Origin: G963704535 sp963704535
GTDB taxonomy: Bacteria > Chloroflexota > Chloroflexia > Chloroflexales > Roseiflexaceae
Direction: 5' to 3'
DNA length: 64,000 bases
Assembly: GCA_963704535.1 (NCBI GenBank)
Contig: OY969916.1
Span: 806,001 to 870,000, forward strand
This document shows positions 44,045 to 53,726 of this stretch, piece by piece (within the stretch, counting starts at the first letter, position 1; each line of letters opens with the position of its first letter). The translations under genes were made by a program, and so were the position numbers. Under the pieces are notes generated by a model. The model saw only the letters and a list, made by a program, of their open reading frames with translations. It was not told the origin of the DNA and searched no databases.

Positions 44045-44863
44045 GGCTCTTCGTTGTCGATCGATCTCGTACAACATGATCGACGCGGCGCAGGCCACAT
44101 TCAGCGATGTTGCGGAGCCATAGATCGGTATAGTGACCATGGCATCGCACAGCTCCTTGTAGGCTGCGCTCAGACCCCATGTCTCATTTCCCAGCACCAG
44201 CACCGTTGGTCCCGTCCAATCGTGGGCCGCGATATCGTTATCCGCCTTAGCGCTGCTCCCGACGACCTGAAGCGCGTGGTGCGTGCTTTTGATCGTCTCA
44301 AGCCACGGCAGCAACGCTTTATGCGAGGGCATTCGCACGCTGGGGAGCGCGAAGAACGAGCCGGTGCTGGCGCTGATCGTCTCAGGATCATACAGGTCGG
44401 CCGAGTGCCCGGTGATCACCAGGCCATCGACCCGCAGTGCGTCGCAGGAGCGCAGAAGCGTTCCCAGATTGCCGGGGCTACTCGGCCGATCGAAGACGAC
44501 AACAAGCATGTTTTCCTTGATCGGAATGCGGGATAGCCGATCTTCAGGCATTGCGACAAGCGCGATCAGCTCAGAAGGTTCGGTTTTATTGCTGAGCTTC
44601 TGCAAGAGCGGCAGCGGTAGCTCAATATGCGTCTTTGCCGAGGCATGCGCCAGGATATCCTCGGCCCAGCCCGACAATCGTTGCTCCCGTGAATACAGCA
44701 ACGCATTGATCGTCCAGTTGTATTTGAGCGCCTGATTGAGCGGGCGAACGCCTTCGACGAAAAATTCCCTGCTCTTGTGGCGCTTTTCTCGATTTCGCCG
44801 CAGCGTCTCGACATGCTGAAAATCAGCGTTCTCCGAGAAAATCTTGATCACGTTCGGTTGCAT
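44027..44863 (-). CDS. TrmH/SpoU-family RNA 2'-O-methyltransferase
   Basis: The 278-residue protein has the SPOUT trefoil-knot motifs: NLGTLLRSCDALRVDGLVI (motif 1), VLVLGNETWGLS (motif 2) and IPIYGSATSLNVACAASIMLYEI (motif 3). An N-terminal L30e-like substrate-binding region (RNREKRHKSREFFVEGVRPL) precedes them. It methylates a ribose in tRNA or rRNA using SAM; the target nucleotide cannot be assigned. The last six residues lie in a dispersed GTTTCAC repeat, so the natural C-terminus may have been slightly changed. Confidence 0.88.
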   Translation of the reverse strand: MQPNVIKIFSENADFQHVETLRRNREKRHKSREFFVEGVRPLNQALKYNWTINALLYSREQRLSGWAEDILAHASAKTHIELPLPLLQKLSNKTEPSELIALVAMPEDRLSRIPIKENMLVVVFDRPSSPGNLGTLLRSCDALRVDGLVITGHSADLYDPETISASTGSFFALPSVRMPSHKALLPWLETIKSTHHALQVVGSSAKADNDIAAHDWTGPTVLVLGNETWGLSAAYKELCDAMVTIPIYGSATSLNVACAASIMLYEIDRQRRAVKRET

Positions 44864-44957
44864 AGTGCATGAAAATCGTTCGCCGTGTCGACATGTGTCG
44901 CTACGACGAACGATACTTTGACCAGGCGGCGCCCAAGATCAAGGGCGCCACGCATTC

Positions 44958-46247
44958 TTACGACTTGCCGTCGCCCTGCCCGTTGACCACATACGGCGCG
45001 ATCTGTTCGACGAGCACCGCCGGCACCCGGCCGGTGATGTGGGTGCCCTCGGCCTCGTAGCGCTCGGCGTCGACCACGCCGCGCTGGTGCCACAGCGCCA
45101 CCAAGTCGTTGCGCCGATAGGGGATGAAGGCCTCCACGGCATCCATGCGCCGGCTAAACAGCTCATCGATCCGCCGCAGCAACACCTCGATGCCCCAGCC
45201 GCGCTCGGCCGAGACGGCGATATAGTCGTCCGGCATCCCAAGCTCGCCGGCCAGCCGCCCGACCTCGGCCTCATCCACGCCTTCGAGCAGATCGACTTTG
45301 TTCAGCACGGTCAGCATCGGACGCTCATCGGCGCGTAGCTCCTTAAGCGTCTCCACGACCGTGTGAGTCTGCTGCGCCGCGTTGTCGTGCGTGATGTCAA
45401 GCACGTGGAGCAGCAAATCAGCCTCGCGGATCTCCTCCAGCGTGGCGCGGAACGCCGCGACGAGCTGCGTCGGCAACTTCTGGATAAAGCCAACCGTGTC
45501 GGTCAGCAGGAACTGCGGGCCGGTGGGCAGGTTGACCTGCCGCGTCGTCGGGTCGAGCGTGGCGAACAGCCGATCCTCGGCGCGCACGCCGGCGCCCGAG
45601 AGCGCGTTCAGCAGCGTGGACTTGCCGGCGTTGGTGTAGCCGACCAACGCGACGACCGGGATGCCGCTGCGCCGCCGCCGCTCCCGGTACAGCTCGCGGT
45701 GGCGATGGACCTCGTTGATCTGGCCCTCCAGCCAGGCGATCCGCCGGCCGATGATCCGCCGGTCCACCTCAAGCTGAGTCTCGCCAGGGCCACGCAGGCC
45801 CACCACGCCGCCGGCCGAGCCGCCGCCGCCGCCAGCCTGCCGCTCCAGGTGAGTCCACTGGCGGCGCAGACGCGGCAGCAGGTACTTGTACTGCGCCAAC
45901 TCGACCTGGATGCGCCCTTCGTGGGTGCGCGCGTGGGTCGCGAAGATATCGAGGATCAAGCCAGTGCGGTCGAGCACCCGCGTCTTCAGGGCATCCTCGA
46001 CATTACGCGTCTGGGCTGGGGACAGCTCGTCGTCAAAGACGATCAGGTCGTAGCCGAGTTCCTCGCGCAGAGCCGCGATCTCTTCAACCTTGCCCGGCCC
46101 GATGAAGTGCTTGGGGTATGGCTGCTTGAGGCGCTGGTAGGTGCTGCCGACGATGTCGAGCCCGGCGGTATCGGCTAGCAATGCCAACTCTGCCAGTGAG
46201 TCCTGCGCGCGCCACAGGCTCCGGTCGCCGGTCAGCTCGGCGCCCAC
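44958..46247 (-). CDS. hflX: ribosome-associated GTPase HflX
   Basis: HflX binds the 50S subunit and splits stalled ribosomes. The N-terminal domain YPKHFIGPGKVEEI and GYDLIVFDDELSPAQTRNVEDAL, the RGPGETQLEVDRRIIGRRI linker and the G domain (GYTNAGKSTLLNAL, DTVGFIQKLPTQLVAAFRATLEE, NKVDLL) are diagnostic. The first standard start in frame is GTG 46247. The frame stays open upstream with ITTTADGKRLYETKAPRERAFLVG, which looks like real HflX sequence. A strong AAGGAG at 46342-46337 stands 7 bases before an ATC codon (46329-46327), so the true start may be a rare non-AUG codon or hidden by an error. Confidence 0.92.
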   Translation of the reverse strand: MGAELTGDRSLWRAQDSLAELALLADTAGLDIVGSTYQRLKQPYPKHFIGPGKVEEIAALREELGYDLIVFDDELSPAQTRNVEDALKTRVLDRTGLILDIFATHARTHEGRIQVELAQYKYLLPRLRRQWTHLERQAGGGGGSAGGVVGLRGPGETQLEVDRRIIGRRIAWLEGQINEVHRHRELYRERRRRSGIPVVALVGYTNAGKSTLLNALSGAGVRAEDRLFATLDPTTRQVNLPTGPQFLLTDTVGFIQKLPTQLVAAFRATLEEIREADLLLHVLDITHDNAAQQTHTVVETLKELRADERPMLTVLNKVDLLEGVDEAEVGRLAGELGMPDDYIAVSAERGWGIEVLLRRIDELFSRRMDAVEAFIPYRRNDLVALWHQRGVVDAERYEAEGTHITGRVPAVLVEQIAPYVVNGQGDGKS

Positions 46248-46491
46248 CAGGAAGGCGCGCTCGCGGGGGGCCTTCGTCTCATACAGACGCTTGCCATCCG
46301 CAGTGGTGGTGATGGGTCGTTCTTCGATGACAGTACTCCTTCGATAGGAATAACAAACGCCCCGCCATATGGCCGGAGCGTTGGTTTCATCTATGTCCGT
46401 CGTTCGGTCATACAGCGGTCGCTGCTCGCCCCAGTCGTGCTATGTTCGGTAGCGCTTATTGTAGCACGCTGGCCGGTGTGTGGCAAGCGGT

Positions 46492-47274
46492 TTATGCGTC
46501 ACCTCGCAGCCGGCGCAGCTCGGCCTCCAGCTCGCGCAGACGGGCCTCGGCGGCATCAGCGCGGCCCTCCGCCTCGGCACGCGCCAGCGCTTCGGCATCA
46601 GCCCGCGCCTCCGCCCTAACCCGTGCTGCTGATTCGCCTGCCGGCGTCGGCAGCCAGGCGTTTGCGGCCGTGTCCCACAGCCGGAGCACAAACGGCATAC
46701 TTGGCTGCTCGCTCGTCTGCGCCCATAGCTCCAGCCCCAGCACCGCGCTGGCGACACCCATAACGCCGCGTTGGCCCTCTGCTGGCGCGATCGGGCGGTA
46801 GCTCTCCTCTTCGAGCACATATCCCTGGAGGATGGGTTGGAAGTGGGCGCCGGTGGGATCGAACAAGAAGTATTCTTGTACTCCCAGACCCTGGTACAAC
46901 CCCTTCTTCCAGCTAACATCGGCCTTCCACGAGCGCCGCGAGGCGATCTCAAACACCACGTCGGGCGGCTTGCCCTCGGTCCAGATCAGGTAGGTGCGCC
47001 GAAGCCCCGGCGGCACGTCCAGCGCGACAAACACATCCGGCGCCACGCGCTTGCTCGCATCGCCTTCCTCAAAGTAGATCAGCAGGTTGGCGCCGACATA
47101 GACATCCTGGCCGCCGTACCGCTGCTGGAGACCGAAGCGCACATCGACCATCGTCTGATACTGCTGATCATTATCGGCCATTGGCTCACCGTCCGAATCA
47201 GGATAGAAGAGATCATCCTGCGACAAGGGCGACTTGAACGGGGCGAGCTTTGGGATGGCATACACAGTACTCAC
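46492..47274 (-). CDS. Uma2 family (DUF820) PD-(D/E)XK nuclease-like protein
   Basis: The 260-residue protein has VGANLLIYFEEGDASKRVAP, APDVFVALDV (PD), PPDVVFEIASRRSWKAD and LGVQEYFLFDPTGAHFQP, the Uma2 pattern. The lysine usually seen after the catalytic Glu is Arg here. The C-terminal 55 residues form an Ala/Arg/Glu coiled coil like that of the copy at 36227. It starts with GTG 47274 and overlaps the TGA of the upstream glycosyltransferase by 4 bases (GTGA), so the two are translationally coupled. Confidence 0.85.
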   Translation of the reverse strand: MSTVYAIPKLAPFKSPLSQDDLFYPDSDGEPMADNDQQYQTMVDVRFGLQQRYGGQDVYVGANLLIYFEEGDASKRVAPDVFVALDVPPGLRRTYLIWTEGKPPDVVFEIASRRSWKADVSWKKGLYQGLGVQEYFLFDPTGAHFQPILQGYVLEEESYRPIAPAEGQRGVMGVASAVLGLELWAQTSEQPSMPFVLRLWDTAANAWLPTPAGESAARVRAEARADAEALARAEAEGRADAAEARLRELEAELRRLRGDA

Positions 47275-48281
47275 GAGTCCGTTCCCTCCTCGAAGCCCAG
47301 CTCCTCGGCGACGATATACAGCGGCCGGCGCTTGACCTCGTCGTAGATCCGGCCCAGGTACTCACCGATCACGCCCAGGAAGATCAGTTGGACGCTGCCT
47401 AGGAACAGCACACTCACCAGCGACGATGCCTGCCCATAGAACGCGCCCTGGTCGCCACTGAGGCGCAAGACGACGACGATGATCAGAAACAGCAGGCTGA
47501 TCGCGGCGGTGACAAAGCCGAAGTACGTCGCGAGCTGGAGCGGCAGATACGAGAAAGCGGTGATGCCGTCGAGCGCGAACCGGATCATCTTCCGCAGCGG
47601 GTACTTGGTCTCGCCAGCCTTGCGCGCGTCGCGCTTGTAGTAGACGCCGGTCTGCTTGAAGCCAACCCAGACCGAGAGCCCGCGCATAAACCGCTTCTGC
47701 TCGCGCATGGTCTTGAGCGCGTCGACCACCCGGCGGTCCATCAGGCGGAAGTCGCCGGTGTCGACCGGTATGTCGACGTTGGTGATCTTGCGGATCAGCC
47801 GGTAGAAGATCGAGGCGGTAGCTTTCTTAAACGCCGTCTCGCCCTCGCGCTCGGCACGCACCGCGTAGACCACCTGGTAGCCTTTTTTCCACTCATCGAT
47901 CATCTGCGGGATCACCTCGGGCGGATCTTGCAGGTCCGAGTCGATCACGACCACCGCCCGGCCGCCAGCGTAGTCCATCCCGGCGGTGATGGCGATCTGG
48001 TGGCCGAAGTTGCGCGAGAAGTTGACTACCCTGACCCGCGCGTCGGCCTCGTGCAACTCATGCATGATCTCTGGGCAACGGTCACGCGAGCCATCATTGA
48101 CCAGCACCAGCTCGAACGGCTCCCCCAGCGGCTCCATCGCCGCGACGACGCGCCGGTAGAACTCCGGCAGCAGCGCCTCCTCGTTGAAGACCGGCGCGAC
48201 GACCGAGTAAACTGGGCGACTCAAGTGGGGGACGTGCTGTTCACGGGGCATATACTGCGGGGGTGGCTGAACCATGTGCAT
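47271..48281 (-). CDS. family 2 glycosyltransferase, polyprenyl-phosphate sugar synthase type
   Basis: The 336-residue protein has a GT2 domain: YSVVAPVFNEEALLPEFYRR, FELVLVNDGSRDRC, AVVVIDSDLQDPPEVI (DxD-like) and DTGDFRLMDRRVV. Two C-terminal transmembrane helices follow (LATYFGFVTAAISLLFLIIVVVL and VSVLFLGSVQLIFLGVIGEYLGRIYDE). This is the ArnC/GtrB/DPM1 architecture that transfers a sugar from NDP-sugar to a lipid phosphate carrier. It probably serves envelope glycan or protein glycosylation. ATG 48281 has AGGA upstream. Confidence 0.88.
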   Translation of the reverse strand: MHMVQPPPQYMPREQHVPHLSRPVYSVVAPVFNEEALLPEFYRRVVAAMEPLGEPFELVLVNDGSRDRCPEIMHELHEADARVRVVNFSRNFGHQIAITAGMDYAGGRAVVVIDSDLQDPPEVIPQMIDEWKKGYQVVYAVRAEREGETAFKKATASIFYRLIRKITNVDIPVDTGDFRLMDRRVVDALKTMREQKRFMRGLSVWVGFKQTGVYYKRDARKAGETKYPLRKMIRFALDGITAFSYLPLQLATYFGFVTAAISLLFLIIVVVLRLSGDQGAFYGQASSLVSVLFLGSVQLIFLGVIGEYLGRIYDEVKRRPLYIVAEELGFEEGTDS

Positions 48282-48393
48282 CTTTGCGTGTTCCTAAGGT
48301 CGTTATTGATTGGTCAAGCACCAATATACCCGTATTGTAGCATACAAGCCTACCGCAGCGGATGAAGAGTGGATGAAGCGTGAAACGTGATGC

Positions 48394-51309
48394 TTATCCG
48401 CTCTGCAACTCAATCTCCTGCATCTCTTCCCAGTTCGGCCCGGCCTCGACATCCACCCGCAGCGGTACCCGCAGCTCGTAGGACCCTTCCATCTCCCGGC
48501 AGACCAGGCCGACCACCTCGTCGACCTCGTCCTCCGGCGCCTCGAAGATCAGCTCGTCGTGGACTTGGAGCAACATGCGCGTCTTGAGCCGGCGACGGCG
48601 CAGCTCCTCGTCGACGCGGATCATGGCGATCTTCATAATGTCGGCGGCGGTCGCCTGGATCGGCGCGTTGATCGCCTCGCGCTCGGCCGCCTGGCGGCGC
48701 GGGCCGCCGGACTTCAGCTCCGGCATATAGCGGCGCCGCCCGAACAGCGATCGGACGTAGCCCTCGGTGCGCCCCTCGGCCAGCGTGCTGTCGATATAGT
48801 CGCGCAGGCCGGGGAAGCGGGCGAACAGCGCGTCGATCAGCTGCTGGGCCTCGGTGCGGCTCAGGTCGGTGCGCGCGGCCAGGCCGAAGGCACTGATGCC
48901 ATAGATCACGCCAAATACGGTCATTTTCGCGATCCGGCGCTGGTTTTTATTCACCTTCTCCACCGGCACATTGAAGAGTTGCGCCGCCGTTGCAGCGTGA
49001 ATGTCCTGCCCCTCCATAAACGCCTCTACCAGGTTCGGGTCTTGGGTGATGTGCGCCAGGATGCGCAGCTCGACCTGCGAGTAATCGGCGGCGACGAACA
49101 CGCAACCGGGGTCGGCGATGAAGCCGCGCCGGATCTCGCGGCCCTCGTCGGTGCGGGTCGGGATGTTCTGAAGATTCGGGTCGCTCGAACTCAACCGCCC
49201 GGTCGCCGCGCCAAGTTGGCTGTACGACGTATGCACCCGCCCGGTCTCCGGGTTGACCAGCACCGGCAGCGCGTCCACATACGTCGACTTGAGCTTGGTG
49301 AGTTGGCGGTGCTGCAAGATCAACTCGATGATCGGGTGGGTGGTTTTCTCGTTCTGGCGCATCTTGTCGAGCACATCGGCAGTGAGCGAGTAGCGCCCGG
49401 TCTTGGTCTTGTCCAGCCCGGCGGTCGGCAGGCCCAGCTTGCCGAACAGCACATCGCTCAGTTGGTCGCCCGAGTTGATGTTGAACGGCCCCTGATTGTG
49501 GGAGTAGATCTCCAGCTCCAGCGCGGCCAGCCGCTGGCCCAGGCGCTGGCCCAGCGCCTGCATAAACGGCACGTCCATCCTGATGCCGGCCCGCTCCATG
49601 CGCGTCAGCACCGGGACCAGCGGCATCTCCAGCTTGTAGAAGATATCCTGGACCTTCGCCTGCGCGGCCAACTGCGGCATCAGCACCTGGACCAACCGCA
49701 GCGTCATATCGGCGTCGGCGGCGGCGTAGGGCGTGGCCTGGTCGATCGGCACCTGGTCGAAGGTCAACTGATTCTTGCCGCGCTTGCCGATCAGCTCCTC
49801 AATGTCGGTCATCGGGTCGGGCAGCTTCAGCTCGTAGAACGACAGGTCCTTCAGGCCCTTGCGCTTATCCAGCAGCGCCGCCGCCAGCATGGTGTCGAAG
49901 GTCAGCCCCTCGACCTCGATCCCGGCGCGGGCCAGAACCTCCATGTCGAACTTGGCGTTGTGGGCGTATTTGGGCTTCTTCGGGTCGGCAAACAGGGGTC
50001 GCAGCGCGTCGAGCACCATCTCGCGCGGCAGTTGGTCGGCCTCCTGGTGGCCGAACGGGATGTACCAGGCATGGCCCGGCTCGACCGCCACCGAGATGCC
50101 CACCGGGTCATCCTGGAGCGGGCGCAACCCCAACCCCTCGGTGTCGAAGGCGAAGCCGGGGGCCGCCTCCAGCGCCGCGACCACCTCGCGCAGTTGGTCC
50201 TCAGTTCTCACGGCGCGGTAATCGCCCAGTGGCGCGCGCCCCTCAACCGCCGGCAGCGAGGTAAGCGCGCTGGGTCGGCCCGCCGCCGTCGGCGGCAGAT
50301 CGAACATCGCCAGTTGCTGCGGGCTTCCGTCTGCGGGTGCGTCGGCCGCAGCCGGCGCCGCGAACATATCGGCCTGCTGGGCCGCGCCGACGGTCTCCGG
50401 CAGGTCGGCGACCTCGACCCCGCCGCCGGTGGCCGGCAGCTTCTTGACCAGGCTAGCGCCGAACTCCAGCTCCTGGAACAGCCGGATCACGACCGTGCGG
50501 TCGTAATCGCGCAGTTCGCCGGCGCGCAGATCGAGCGACACCGGTACATCACAGACGATCGTCGCGAGCCGCTTGCTGAACAGCGCCTGATCACTCTGGC
50601 TCTCCAGGTGCTTCTTGTAGCGGTTGGGCACCTCGTCGAGATGCTCGTACAGGTTCTCGACCGTGCCGAACTGGTTGAGCAGCGCGATTGCGCCGGCCTC
50701 GCCGATGCCCTTGACGCCTGGGATATTATCGGTCATATCGCCCTTCAGCCCGCGCAGGTCGGCCAGCTGATTCGGCGCCAACCCCTTGTAGCGCTCGTTG
50801 ACCTGGGCCTCGTCATAGACAGTCGTGGTGGTCTTTTTGCCGTACGGGTTCGCCAGCAGCACATGCACATGCTCGTCGACGAGCTGCAATGTATCGGTGT
50901 CGCCGGTCAAGATCAGCGTATCGACCCCCTGCTCGGTGGCCTGGCGCGCGATTGTGCCGATCACATCATCGGCCTCGTAGCCCTCGGCGGTGTAGATCGG
51001 GATGTTGAAGGCGCTGACGAGCTGCTTGATCCGCTCAAGCTGCGGGTGGAACTCCACCGGCGGCTCGCCGCGACCGGCCTTATACTCGGCGTACATATCG
51101 TCGCGAAAGGTGCGCCCGACATCGAAGGCCACCGCCATATAACGCGGGTTGTGGGACTCGATTGTGCTGAGGAGAATGGAGAGGAAGCCAAAGACCGCAT
51201 AGGTCGGCTCGCCGGTGGAGGAGCGCAGCCCGGCCTCTGCCAGCGCGTGAAAGGCGCGAAAGGCCAGCGCATGGCCGTCGATCAACGCGAGCAGTGGGCG
51301 GTCGGTCAT
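48394..51309 (-). CDS. polA: DNA polymerase I
   Basis: The 971-residue protein has a 5'-3' exonuclease (residues 1 to about 300; ALIDGHALAFRAFHAL, AVAFDVGRTFRDDMYAEYK, GDTDTLQLV). A 3'-5' exonuclease follows with all proofreading motifs present (FDTEGLG, HNAKFDMEVL, YAAADAD). The family A polymerase domain has FVAADYSQVELRILAHI (motif A), RRIAKMTVFGVIYGISAFGLA (O helix) and LLQVHDELIFEAP (motif C). A Pro/Ala-rich insert separates the first two domains. It fills gaps in repair and Okazaki fragment processing. GAGGTG precedes ATG 51309. Confidence 0.95.
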   Translation of the reverse strand: MTDRPLLALIDGHALAFRAFHALAEAGLRSSTGEPTYAVFGFLSILLSTIESHNPRYMAVAFDVGRTFRDDMYAEYKAGRGEPPVEFHPQLERIKQLVSAFNIPIYTAEGYEADDVIGTIARQATEQGVDTLILTGDTDTLQLVDEHVHVLLANPYGKKTTTTVYDEAQVNERYKGLAPNQLADLRGLKGDMTDNIPGVKGIGEAGAIALLNQFGTVENLYEHLDEVPNRYKKHLESQSDQALFSKRLATIVCDVPVSLDLRAGELRDYDRTVVIRLFQELEFGASLVKKLPATGGGVEVADLPETVGAAQQADMFAAPAAADAPADGSPQQLAMFDLPPTAAGRPSALTSLPAVEGRAPLGDYRAVRTEDQLREVVAALEAAPGFAFDTEGLGLRPLQDDPVGISVAVEPGHAWYIPFGHQEADQLPREMVLDALRPLFADPKKPKYAHNAKFDMEVLARAGIEVEGLTFDTMLAAALLDKRKGLKDLSFYELKLPDPMTDIEELIGKRGKNQLTFDQVPIDQATPYAAADADMTLRLVQVLMPQLAAQAKVQDIFYKLEMPLVPVLTRMERAGIRMDVPFMQALGQRLGQRLAALELEIYSHNQGPFNINSGDQLSDVLFGKLGLPTAGLDKTKTGRYSLTADVLDKMRQNEKTTHPIIELILQHRQLTKLKSTYVDALPVLVNPETGRVHTSYSQLGAATGRLSSSDPNLQNIPTRTDEGREIRRGFIADPGCVFVAADYSQVELRILAHITQDPNLVEAFMEGQDIHAATAAQLFNVPVEKVNKNQRRIAKMTVFGVIYGISAFGLAARTDLSRTEAQQLIDALFARFPGLRDYIDSTLAEGRTEGYVRSLFGRRRYMPELKSGGPRRQAAEREAINAPIQATAADIMKIAMIRVDEELRRRRLKTRMLLQVHDELIFEAPEDEVDEVVGLVCREMEGSYELRVPLRVDVEAGPNWEEMQEIELQSG

Positions 51310-51491
51310 CGGTACACCTCAACATACACAGCGATACAGTCACTTCGGAGCGCCCTCATTATACCCGATGGCGAACACATGGGCAATTGTTCCGGCCCTG
51401 CGCTTTCTCTTGACATCCCCCGCCGGGAGTGCTACCCTGTACGCGCGTGGATGGCGGCTGGACCCGCTTATTCTGCGTGGAGGAAGAGGTT

Positions 51492-52460
51492 ATGCGCATC
51501 GTTTCATTGCTCCCAAGCGCGACGGAGATCGTCTACGCTCTCGGCCTCGGCGACTCGCTTGTCGCGGTGACTCATGAGTGCGACTATCCCGCCGAAGCAC
51601 GCGCCAGGCCCATCGTGACCCGCAGCCTACTCGACCACAGCGCCTCAAGCTCGGCGGAGATCGACGAAGCCGTGAACCAGCAACTACGCGATGGCCTCGG
51701 TCTGTACGCGCTCGACCAGGCCCTGCTGGCGGAGCTACGTCCCGATCTGCTGCTCACCCAGGCGCTCTGCGCGGTCTGCGCCGTCTCCTACGGCGAGGTC
51801 GAGCGTGCCGTGCGTGATGTGTCGACCGGCTTCGGCGACCTGGCGCCGCAGGTGCTCTCGCTTGAGCCGACCGGGCTTGACGACATCTTGAAGACGATCA
51901 AGGTCGTCGGCGCGGCGCTTGGCGTCAGGCAGCAGGCTGCCGAGGTCGTGGCAGGGCTGCGAGCGCGGATCGAGCGCGTACGCGAGCGCGCGGCCCAGGC
52001 GCCCAGCAGGCCGCGCGTCGCCTGCCTGGAGTGGATCGATCCGCCCTTCGGCCCCGGCCATTGGCTGCCTGAGCTGATCGAACTGGCCGGCGGCCGGCCA
52101 GGGCTCGGCAAAGCTCACGCGGACTCGCGGCGGCTCGCCTGGGACGACGTCATCGCCTTCGCTCCTGAGGTGATCGTCGTGACGCCATGCGGCTTCGATC
52201 TGCACCGAGCTACGGAGGAGGCACTACACGTGCTGCCCCACCGCACGGGCTGGGAGGCGTTGCCGGCGGTGCGCAAGGACCGCGTGTATGTCGTCGATGG
52301 CAACGCCTACTTCAGCCGGCCCGGCCCGCGCATCGTCGACAGCTTGGAGCTGCTGGCCGAGTTGATTCACCCTGAGCTGTTTGACGGGTGGGGGCCGCAC
52401 GGCGCCTGGCAGCCGCTGCACACGCGCGTGGCGCCGGCAGTGTCACCTGTTCTGCCCTGA
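51492..52460 (+). CDS. BtuF-like cobalamin-binding (TroA-fold) protein
   Basis: The 322-residue product begins MRIVSLLPSATEIVYALGLG and has GVTHECDYP-like VAVTHECDYPAEARARPIV and LRPDLLLTQALCAVCAVSYGEV. LEWIDPPFGPGHWLPELIELAGG follows. This is the pattern of vitamin B12/haem periplasmic-binding proteins of the TroA fold. No signal peptide or lipobox is present, so it may work in the cytoplasm; such cytosolic variants are common. No BtuCD genes adjoin. ATG 51492 is chosen over an upstream in-frame start because GGAGGAAG lies just before it. Confidence 0.82.
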   Translation: MRIVSLLPSATEIVYALGLGDSLVAVTHECDYPAEARARPIVTRSLLDHSASSSAEIDEAVNQQLRDGLGLYALDQALLAELRPDLLLTQALCAVCAVSYGEVERAVRDVSTGFGDLAPQVLSLEPTGLDDILKTIKVVGAALGVRQQAAEVVAGLRARIERVRERAAQAPSRPRVACLEWIDPPFGPGHWLPELIELAGGRPGLGKAHADSRRLAWDDVIAFAPEVIVVTPCGFDLHRATEEALHVLPHRTGWEALPAVRKDRVYVVDGNAYFSRPGPRIVDSLELLAELIHPELFDGWGPHGAWQPLHTRVAPAVSPVLP

Positions 52461-52472
52461 GGAGAGTGTCCT

Positions 52473-53726
52473 ATGGCCCTGCACGAGCCGACTATCGCCA
52501 GCATCCTGCAACAACTGGCCGCACAGTATCATGGTATCGTCGCCGAGCGCGAGGTCTTTGACCGCGTTCTGGAGCGCCGACCGAGCAATGCCAAAGACCC
52601 GTACGCCAGCATCCGCGAGAAGCTGCGCTTCGGCGCGCCGCGCGTCGGCTGGGTCCGGCTCGGCGGCGGCGAGCTGATACCACTGCGCGTGGCGCTCCAA
52701 GGGCTGCGCTTCCGTGTTATCCCCAGCGACGAAGAGTTTGCCGGCGATATGATCGAGCGCGACCACCTTGAGCCGTTCGTCAGCCGCAACGAGACGAATC
52801 TGCGGCTGGAGGATGCCGCCGGTCGCCTCCTGCCGGCCCGCGCGGCGACACTCCCGGTCGGCGAGGGTATCTTCGGCCCGGTAGCGGTGCCGGCCCTGGC
52901 GCTGGGCGACTGGTTCCAGCGCGTGGATTTTCAGTTGGGTGACAGCGTGCTCATAACCATTCGGCTGGTCGAACCGCTGACCTTGCGGTTGGAGCGCGAG
53001 CCGGCGGCCCTGTTCAACGCCGAAGGTGTGACCCGGCAGGAGCGCGAACTGGTCGATGAACTGGTCCAGCACGTAGCTCGCGGGCGCAACAACATGCTGT
53101 TTGCCGAAGATAGCGTGCTGCCGATCTACGCGCGGGCGCCCTGGCGCACCGGCTACCCCGGCCGGCCCTGGCAACAGCTTGTCGCCGCCGACCGGCGGCT
53201 GCGCCTGGTCGATGGCCTGTACATCGCCGACAGTACCTTCCGGCGACCGCTCGATATGCTCTTCGGGGATGAGCAGCAGGAGCAGCGCTGGGAGGAGCTT
53301 GATCAGGAGTTGCTCGGCGAGATCACCGCATTCCAGGCCGATCTGCTCGCCAGCCGGCGCGAGGCGGCCAGGCGTGGCCTGTGGAATGGGATCGCCCCGC
53401 GCGCGTCTACCGGCCGCGTGATCTTCGATATGCGCGCGGGCACCCCGCAGATGATTTACCCTGGGACTGTGGATGCGCTCCAGGACCACTCGGCTGACAT
53501 CGAAGAGCGAGCGGCCCACGGCGGCTACGACCAGGAGTGGAGCGAGGAACTGGCGCTGGACAGCTTCGACCTGGACGCCGACGACTTCGACCTGGACGCC
53601 GACGACCTCGACGCGGACGACGAGCTGTTCGACCTTGAGGATATCGCCGATATGCAGGCGTTTATGGAACAGAACCCGGCGCTGGTCGAGTTCGACGAAA
53701 AAGCTGATGGCCTCGCTCACGCCTGA
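52473..53726 (+). CDS. unknown protein with winged-helix-like N-terminus and acidic tail
   Basis: I do not recognise a firm family for this 417-residue protein. Residues 1-80 (IASILQQLAAQYHGIVAEREVFDRVLE followed by REKLRFGAPRVGWVRLGGGEL) could be a HARE-HTH or winged-helix-like module; this is weak. The middle is mixed alpha/beta with WFQRVDFQLGDSVLITI. From about residue 365 an acidic repeat runs as FDLDADDFDLDADDLDADDE. It is followed with a 20-base overlap by another acidic protein of unknown function. Start ATG 52473 has GAGGAGAG upstream. The pair may form a complex. Confidence 0.7.
   Translation: MALHEPTIASILQQLAAQYHGIVAEREVFDRVLERRPSNAKDPYASIREKLRFGAPRVGWVRLGGGELIPLRVALQGLRFRVIPSDEEFAGDMIERDHLEPFVSRNETNLRLEDAAGRLLPARAATLPVGEGIFGPVAVPALALGDWFQRVDFQLGDSVLITIRLVEPLTLRLEREPAALFNAEGVTRQERELVDELVQHVARGRNNMLFAEDSVLPIYARAPWRTGYPGRPWQQLVAADRRLRLVDGLYIADSTFRRPLDMLFGDEQQEQRWEELDQELLGEITAFQADLLASRREAARRGLWNGIAPRASTGRVIFDMRAGTPQMIYPGTVDALQDHSADIEERAAHGGYDQEWSEELALDSFDLDADDFDLDADDLDADDELFDLEDIADMQAFMEQNPALVEFDEKADGLAHA

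Noticed and set aside
48559..51570. 1003-codon open frame on the plus strand
   Set aside because: It is fully antisense to polA, which carries every diagnostic polymerase motif. The product is His/Arg/Leu-rich without motifs.
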